A stretch of 18,482 nt of DNA from M3007 sp046296435 (GTDB taxonomy: Bacteria; Bacteroidota; Bacteroidia; Chitinophagales; Saprospiraceae): NCBI GenBank assembly GCA_046296435.1, contig JBKBLI010000065.1, positions 1 to 18,482 of the forward strand. The letters run 5' to 3'. The translations under genes were made by a program, and so were the position numbers. The stretch's first letter is position 1. Each line of letters begins with the position of its first letter. A model generated the notes under the pieces. The model ran no database searches and was not told where the DNA came from. It was given only the letters and a program-made list of their open reading frames with translations. Below are positions 15,116 to 18,482 of the stretch, piece by piece.

Positions 15116-15988
15116 TCAGTATGACATGAGCATAATAGCAATGAGCGCTGCGCCAAGACCCCAGGTTTGAACGCGTCCTAATTTTTCTTTAAACACCAAA
15201 ACCGCTCCAATGGTTGTAAGCGCGATGATTCCGATATTCAACACAGGAAAAACGAATACGCCCGGCTCTATGCTCAGCGTTTGCATCAAAAAATACATGC
15301 TGCCATAATTCGGTATGCCCAATACGACGCCGCCCAGCACACAGCGCCAGTCAAAGCGAAGATGACCGCTCACCCATCCAACGACTGCCACAAGCATACC
15401 TAAAACGCTGGCCACTCCGAATACATTGGTCACAAAAGGCGCCGTACCGCTTACCGTGTAGCCGTATCGGTTGACTTCAAGAAATAATACCTCGATCAGA
15501 CCGGAAAGCAACCACGTCATAACCGGTATAAGCAAGAGCATGGGCGAACGACGGGGCGCCCGCGCAGGTGAATCGGCGCCGGCAGGCCAGTTGATCAACA
15601 CAATTGCCGCAACAGCCGCCACAATACCCGCATATTGTCGTATGCCGGCCTGCTCGCCCAACACCACAATCGCGAACGGCACTGTCATCAGGATAGACAT
15701 CTTTTGCATTACCTGACTTATCGTCACCCCATAGTACTTGACTGTAAGAGCCGCCCCATTGAATCCGCTTACGAATAAAAAGCCCAGGATTAAGGCATAA
15801 GGCGCCCACGGCGCGCGTAGACTACTCTCCGATATCGGATACTCGCCCATGACGCCCCAACCGCACAACACGCAAGTGATATAATTAAATACAATCACTT
15901 GAAACAAATCCAACCCCATCCGCGCATATATCTTGAACAAAAAGCCCAGCGCAACGGAACAAAGCAATGCTACAACGAGAAAATACAT
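15116..15988 (-). CDS. DMT-superfamily EamA-type transporter
   Basis: The 290-residue product has about ten hydrophobic helices in two halves. Each half ends with the EamA signature: TVPFAIVVLGEQAGIRQYAGIVAAVAAIVLI in the first, and IGAVLVFKEKLGRVQTWGLGAALIAIMLM in the second. Such proteins are inner-membrane carriers, often exporters of metabolites or amino acids; the substrate here is unknown. The ATG at 15988 is preferred over an in-frame TTG at 16006. The six extra codons (MRFFFT) would come from the U-tract of the upstream terminator. The start codon lies 3 bp after that tract, so transcription must come by read-through from the tRNA-Glu unit or from an unrecognised promoter. The oxidase subunit III gene follows after 9 bp. 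Confidence 0.85.
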   Translation of the reverse strand: MYFLVVALLCSVALGFLFKIYARMGLDLFQVIVFNYITCVLCGWGVMGEYPISESSLRAPWAPYALILGFLFVSGFNGAALTVKYYGVTISQVMQKMSILMTVPFAIVVLGEQAGIRQYAGIVAAVAAIVLINWPAGADSPARAPRRSPMLLLIPVMTWLLSGLIEVLFLEVNRYGYTVSGTAPFVTNVFGVASVLGMLVAVVGWVSGHLRFDWRCVLGGVVLGIPNYGSMYFLMQTLSIEPGVFVFPVLNIGIIALTTIGAVLVFKEKLGRVQTWGLGAALIAIMLMSY

Positions 15989-15991
15989 CGT

Positions 15992-16026
15992 AAAAAAAAA
16001 GCGCAACCTGCTGATTATCAGCTTGC
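15992..16026 (-). terminator. Rho-independent terminator after tRNA-Glu
   Basis: The stem is GCTGA/TCAGC (16010-16014, 16018-16022) with a TTA loop. It is extended by GCAA/TTGC (16003-16006, 16023-16026) across a 3-nt bulge. On the minus strand it is followed by GC and nine T residues (16000-15992). An outer AGCGCA/TGCGCT pairing (16000-16005, 16027-16032) is an alternative fold. The T-tract ends 3 bp before the EamA start codon. Confidence 0.75.
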
Positions 16027-16041
16027 TGCGCTCATTGTAAG

Positions 16042-16113
16042 TGACCCGTACGGGAATCGAACCCGTGTTTCAACCGTGAAAGGGTCGCGTCCTAACCGCT
16101 AGACGAACGGGCC
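16042..16113 (-). tRNA. tRNA-Glu, anticodon UUC
   Basis: The minus-strand sequence folds into a complete 72-nt cloverleaf. The acceptor stem GGCCCGT (16113-16107) pairs with ACGGGTC (16049-16043), with one G-U pair, and the discriminator is A at 16042. The T-arm is at 16066-16050 with loop TTCGATT. The anticodon loop CTTTCAC (16082-16076) gives anticodon TTC at 16080-16078. The D-arm TCTAGCGGTTAGGA is typical of bacterial tRNA-Glu. CCA is not encoded. Promoter and terminator flank it closely, so it forms its own transcription unit. It supplies glutamate for translation and for tRNA-dependent tetrapyrrole synthesis, if that route is present. Confidence 0.97.
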
Positions 16114-16130
16114 TTCAGTCTAAAGCGACG

Positions 16131-16162
16131 CAAAGGTACTATCATTTATATCAATCCGCCAA
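16131..16162 (-). promoter_or_regulatory. Bipartite Bacteroidota promoter for tRNA-Glu, TTG-N21-TACCTTTG
   Basis: TTG (16162-16160) and TACCTTTG (16138-16131) are separated by 21 bp, within the Bacteroidota consensus. The expected start site lies about 10-13 nt upstream of the tRNA 5' end at 16113. It sits in the gap after the ubiD stop at 16195. Confidence 0.65.
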
Positions 16163-16194
16163 GCCTATTAACATTTTTTTTACAAAAAGTCCAT

Positions 16195-18021
16195 TTAGTC
16201 GCCAAGTCCATATCGCTCAAGAATTTTTCTCGCCGCTTTCTCGGCATCGGGATCTGGCGTCAGTTCCGGCGCGTGATGCGGCTTGCGGCGGGCGTCAAAT
16301 ACCAGCGGACCGCGACAGCCCCAATGTTTGAATGCTACAAAAGAACCTACGCCGTATATGTCATGGCTCGGATTGGCGCGCGTGAACGTAGCCCACAAGA
16401 AATTCGAAAAATCCGCCGCCAGAAAGCGACTATCGTCGCACAAAACAATCAGCGGCACGCCGCTCAAATCATAACTCGACAGATGCGCGCATAAACTCTC
16501 AGCCTCTGCTCGCGCCTGCTCCCCCACCCGAAACGCCGGCGCTTCAATCGCAAGTATGCCCGGCGCGCAGAACTGTGGCGCGCCAAATCCCGGGGGTAGA
16601 TCAAAGCCCGCAGGGAGCGCGTCGCTCAGACTCCTCAACTTTTCGCCCCGACAGGCTACGACCACTTTAGAGCCTTCGTTCCAACCCTCGCCGGAATAAT
16701 CCAAAGTGTCGATTGTGGTGCGCGTGTAGAAGTGCAAATCGCGGGTATAGTCCACCCGCTCCAACATGTGCGCAAAAAACCGAGGCATGTCGTGCGTATC
16801 GAGCGTCGGATCGTCATCTTCGGCGGCAATCCACAAAAACTTGGCTAATGAGGTTTGCCCCGAACCCAGTATCCGATTGGCGATGGTCAATATTTCTTCC
16901 GGACGGCGCTCCCGAAATGGCATGTAGCGTTCATAACCAATGGCCAGGAGCAAAGGGTGTACGCCGGCAACATCGACAGCATGCAACTCTTTGAGGCCGG
17001 GAAACTCCTGCGGCGTTAATGGAGCTACCAACTCGTGTATCAGCCACCCAAAACTGCTGTCCTCCTGCGGTGGGCGGCCCACCACCGAGAAGTGCCACAA
17101 AGGATTACGCCGATGATATATCTTATGTACCCGCATCACCGGGAAATCATGCGTCAGCGAATAATAGCCCAAATGATCGCCAAAAGGCCCCTCAGGCTTC
17201 TTCAGCCCTTTTACAATCTCTCCGGCAATCACAAAATCGGCATCGGCGCTCAAAGCATATCCTTCTTGGTACGCAATGCGGAAACGCCGTCCTCCCAACA
17301 TCCCGGCGAATGTCACCTCACTAAGTCCCTCCGGCAACGGCATGATCGCCGCAAAGGCATGACTGGGCGGCCCTCCGACAAAAACGCTACACCGAAATGG
17401 CTTATCAAGCTTATTGTATTTTGTATGGTGCACCCCTATGCCGCGGTGCAATTGATAGTGCATACCTACCTCCTTATCGGTAACGTAATCATTGCCCGAA
17501 AGTTGTATCCGGTACATCCCGATGTTGGCCCCCATAGGCCCCGGCCTGTCGGGATCCTCTGTATATACCTGCGGCAAAGTAACGAACGCCCCCCCATCCA
17601 TCGGCCAACTTTTGATCTGTGGCAGTTGACTCACCGTAGTCTCTCCATAGGCGACGGCCGGCGTCAATAACCGAGAGCGAAGCGGTAGTGCGCTCAAAGC
17701 CGTAAACGGCGCGCCGAGATAACGCAATGGTTTTTTCATGAGCGCCGTGGGATCTTTCTTCAACTCGATCACCCGACGCACGCGCTCCAATGTATCCCGA
17801 AACAACCATGCAGTCCGTTCGCGCGTGCCGTAAAGATTGCTTAGCCCCTGAAATGGACTCCCTTTAATTCGTTCGAAGAGAATGGCCGGCCCTTGACGGT
17901 CAAACACACGGCGGTGTATGGCAGCCGCCACCAAATCGGGATCTACTTCTTCGCGAATACGCAACAACATACCATTGCGGTCCAAATCTTCAGCTGCCGC
18001 GCGCAGGGAGGGATAACTCAT
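16195..18021 (-). CDS. ubiD: UbiD-family prenyl-FMN-dependent decarboxylase, probably menaquinone biosynthesis
   Basis: UbiD enzymes use prenylated FMN to remove a carboxyl group from aromatic or unsaturated acids. In a menaquinone-using Bacteroidota cell the likely role is in quinone synthesis, for example as the decarboxylase of the futalosine route. This is inference, because no mqn genes are visible. The 608-residue product carries the cofactor and metal-binding blocks ANIGMYRIQLSGND (165-178, Arg171) and MHYQLHRGIGVHH (187-199). It also has the catalytic acid block KPEGPFGDHLGYY (275-287, Glu277 and Asp282). Its length exceeds that of the 497-residue E. coli UbiD and fits the longer menaquinone-type group. 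The ATG at 18021 starts MSYPSLRAAAEDL, a normal family N-terminus. A heptamer repeat array begins 59 bp upstream. No TAnnTTTG element was found between the array and the gene. Confidence 0.88.
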   Translation of the reverse strand: MSYPSLRAAAEDLDRNGMLLRIREEVDPDLVAAAIHRRVFDRQGPAILFERIKGSPFQGLSNLYGTRERTAWLFRDTLERVRRVIELKKDPTALMKKPLRYLGAPFTALSALPLRSRLLTPAVAYGETTVSQLPQIKSWPMDGGAFVTLPQVYTEDPDRPGPMGANIGMYRIQLSGNDYVTDKEVGMHYQLHRGIGVHHTKYNKLDKPFRCSVFVGGPPSHAFAAIMPLPEGLSEVTFAGMLGGRRFRIAYQEGYALSADADFVIAGEIVKGLKKPEGPFGDHLGYYSLTHDFPVMRVHKIYHRRNPLWHFSVVGRPPQEDSSFGWLIHELVAPLTPQEFPGLKELHAVDVAGVHPLLLAIGYERYMPFRERRPEEILTIANRILGSGQTSLAKFLWIAAEDDDPTLDTHDMPRFFAHMLERVDYTRDLHFYTRTTIDTLDYSGEGWNEGSKVVVACRGEKLRSLSDALPAGFDLPPGFGAPQFCAPGILAIEAPAFRVGEQARAEAESLCAHLSSYDLSGVPLIVLCDDSRFLAADFSNFLWATFTRANPSHDIYGVGSFVAFKHWGCRGPLVFDARRKPHHAPELTPDPDAEKAARKILERYGLGD

Positions 18022-18079
18022 CTATCGGGAAATTTTGGCCGTATAACAATCCCATTGCTTATCCGGTTCATCCCCGCAT

Positions 18080-18177
18080 GGTTAGTGGTTAGTTGTTAGT
18101 TGTTAGTGGTTAGTTGTTAGTGGTTAGTGGTTAGTGGTTAGGGGTTAGGGGTTAGTGGTTAGGGGTTAGTGGTTAGG
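18080..18177. repeat. Tandem array of 14 heptamers, consensus GGTTAGT
   Basis: Fourteen contiguous 7-bp units without spacers. Most are GGTTAGT. Units 3, 4 and 6 are TGTTAGT, and units 9, 10, 12 and 14 are GGTTAGG. Variants are grouped: T-start units towards the ubiD side, G-end units towards the distal side, where the array runs into eight G residues. This suggests growth and homogenisation by slippage. It resembles telomere-like or cyanobacterial-type heptameric repeats by form only. It is non-coding and lies 59 bp upstream of ubiD. Confidence 0.95.
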
Positions 18178-18482
18178 GGGGGGATTTGTTTTCTTTTTTT
18201 TAAAAAAAGTGGGGAGGGGGTGTGGGTGAGAGGATGGATGCGGGTATTAACATCACCTTGCGCTTAGCTCATCCTGAAGAAATGGCATATCTATAGCCCT
18301 GGATTTCCCGCACAGGCGCGACGACCTAAATGGTCGGGTTGACGTCCATTGATATGCCGTAAACATATGCTGCCATTGGCGTCGGCGACGCGCTGGCGTA
18401 TTCATGCCGAGGATTGCTGCAGGCAAAGTGGTTTGGACATGATCCATTTCCGGCTCTTACCCTTTCTTTGATCCGTCTTTTC
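18178..18482. other. Non-coding right end with G-runs, a T8/A7 tract and a structured segment
   Basis: After the heptamers come GGGGGG, a T8-A7 palindrome (18194-18208) and more G-runs (18211-18220). From about 18270 there is a segment with an imperfect inverted repeat GGCATATCTAT/ATTGATATGCC (18284-18294, 18348-18358; 10 of 11 paired). It encloses the stem CGACC/GGTCG (18322-18326, 18332-18336) and is followed by GCGTCG/CGACGC (18379-18391). The text CATCCTGAAGAAATGGCATA is reminiscent of dispersed intergenic repeats common in Bacteroidota genomes, but this is from memory. The 64-codon minus-strand frame across it shows no protein-like features. No gene is supported here. Confidence 0.5.

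Noticed and set aside
15989..16006. TTG start of the EamA transporter at 16006
   Set aside because: The extra codons derive from the terminator T-tract; the ATG at 15988 leads directly into the first helix.
18080..18177. CRISPR array
   Set aside because: The repeat unit is 7 bp and contiguous, with no spacers and no cas genes in the window.
18253..18447. 64-codon minus-strand frame at the right end
   Set aside because: Arg- and Ser-rich, no recognisable domain, and it covers inverted repeats; better explained as non-coding repeat-like DNA.
1..18482. Defence system, prophage or transposon
   Set aside because: No integrase, transposase, nuclease, helicase, toxin-antitoxin or phage structural motifs were seen in any plausible coding frame.

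Overview
The window looks like a chromosomal stretch from a Bacteroidota genome of moderate GC content; a Saprospiria/Chitinophagia-like lineage is possible, but I cannot place it further. Four things support this. The promoters match the Bacteroidota -7 element TAnnTTTG, and TACCTTTG occurs upstream of three minus-strand transcription units. There are no obvious Shine-Dalgarno sequences. The TonB protein is of the Bacteroidota type, with a C-terminal VCVD...ECGTI cysteine pair. Family-typical proteins are present, such as a CcmD-like small protein, a five-helix cytochrome oxidase subunit III and a lipoprotein with a NADase-type glycan-binding (discoidin-like) module. No phage, transposase or CRISPR array is visible.

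Layout. 1-666 is the 3' part of a PlsC-type acyltransferase. 925-2286 is a cystathionine beta-synthase with a C-terminal CBS-domain pair, ending in a perfect 17-bp hairpin that separates it from a convergent exbB-exbD-tonB operon (4603-2410, minus). A divergent intergenic region carries promoter elements for exbB and for a plus-strand pair: a three-domain lipoprotein (4802-6211) and a polytopic GT-C-like membrane protein (6229-7686). A minus-strand MltD-like lytic transglycosylase (7936-8856) is divergent from a secreted PhoD-family phosphatase (9087-10640). Two tandem NlpC/P60 cell-wall hydrolases follow on the minus strand. The second has a long leader with a strong promoter and two inverted repeats, and a 19-bp terminator lies further upstream. 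Next come glutamate dehydrogenase overlapping a CcmD-like small membrane protein, a gene-free gap, cytochrome c oxidase subunit III with a DMT/EamA transporter, tRNA-Glu(UUC) with promoter and terminator, and a UbiD-family decarboxylase. The right end (18022-18482) is non-coding. It holds a 14-unit heptamer array with telomere-like, G-quadruplex-prone character, followed by a structured, probably repeat-derived segment.

How the genes fit together. Most are housekeeping. Envelope functions dominate: TonB energy transduction, three peptidoglycan enzymes, a surface lipoprotein with a possible lipid-linked sugar transferase, and phospholipid synthesis. Respiratory functions (oxidase subunit III, CcmD-like, and UbiD probably for menaquinone) lie in the right half.

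I did not find a convincing new multi-gene system. The observations most worth checking are the heptamer array beside ubiD, the terminator that abuts the transporter start codon, the paired lipoprotein and GT-C-like genes, a possible plus-strand small RNA at about 14242-14434, and the palindrome-bearing leader of the second NlpC/P60 gene.
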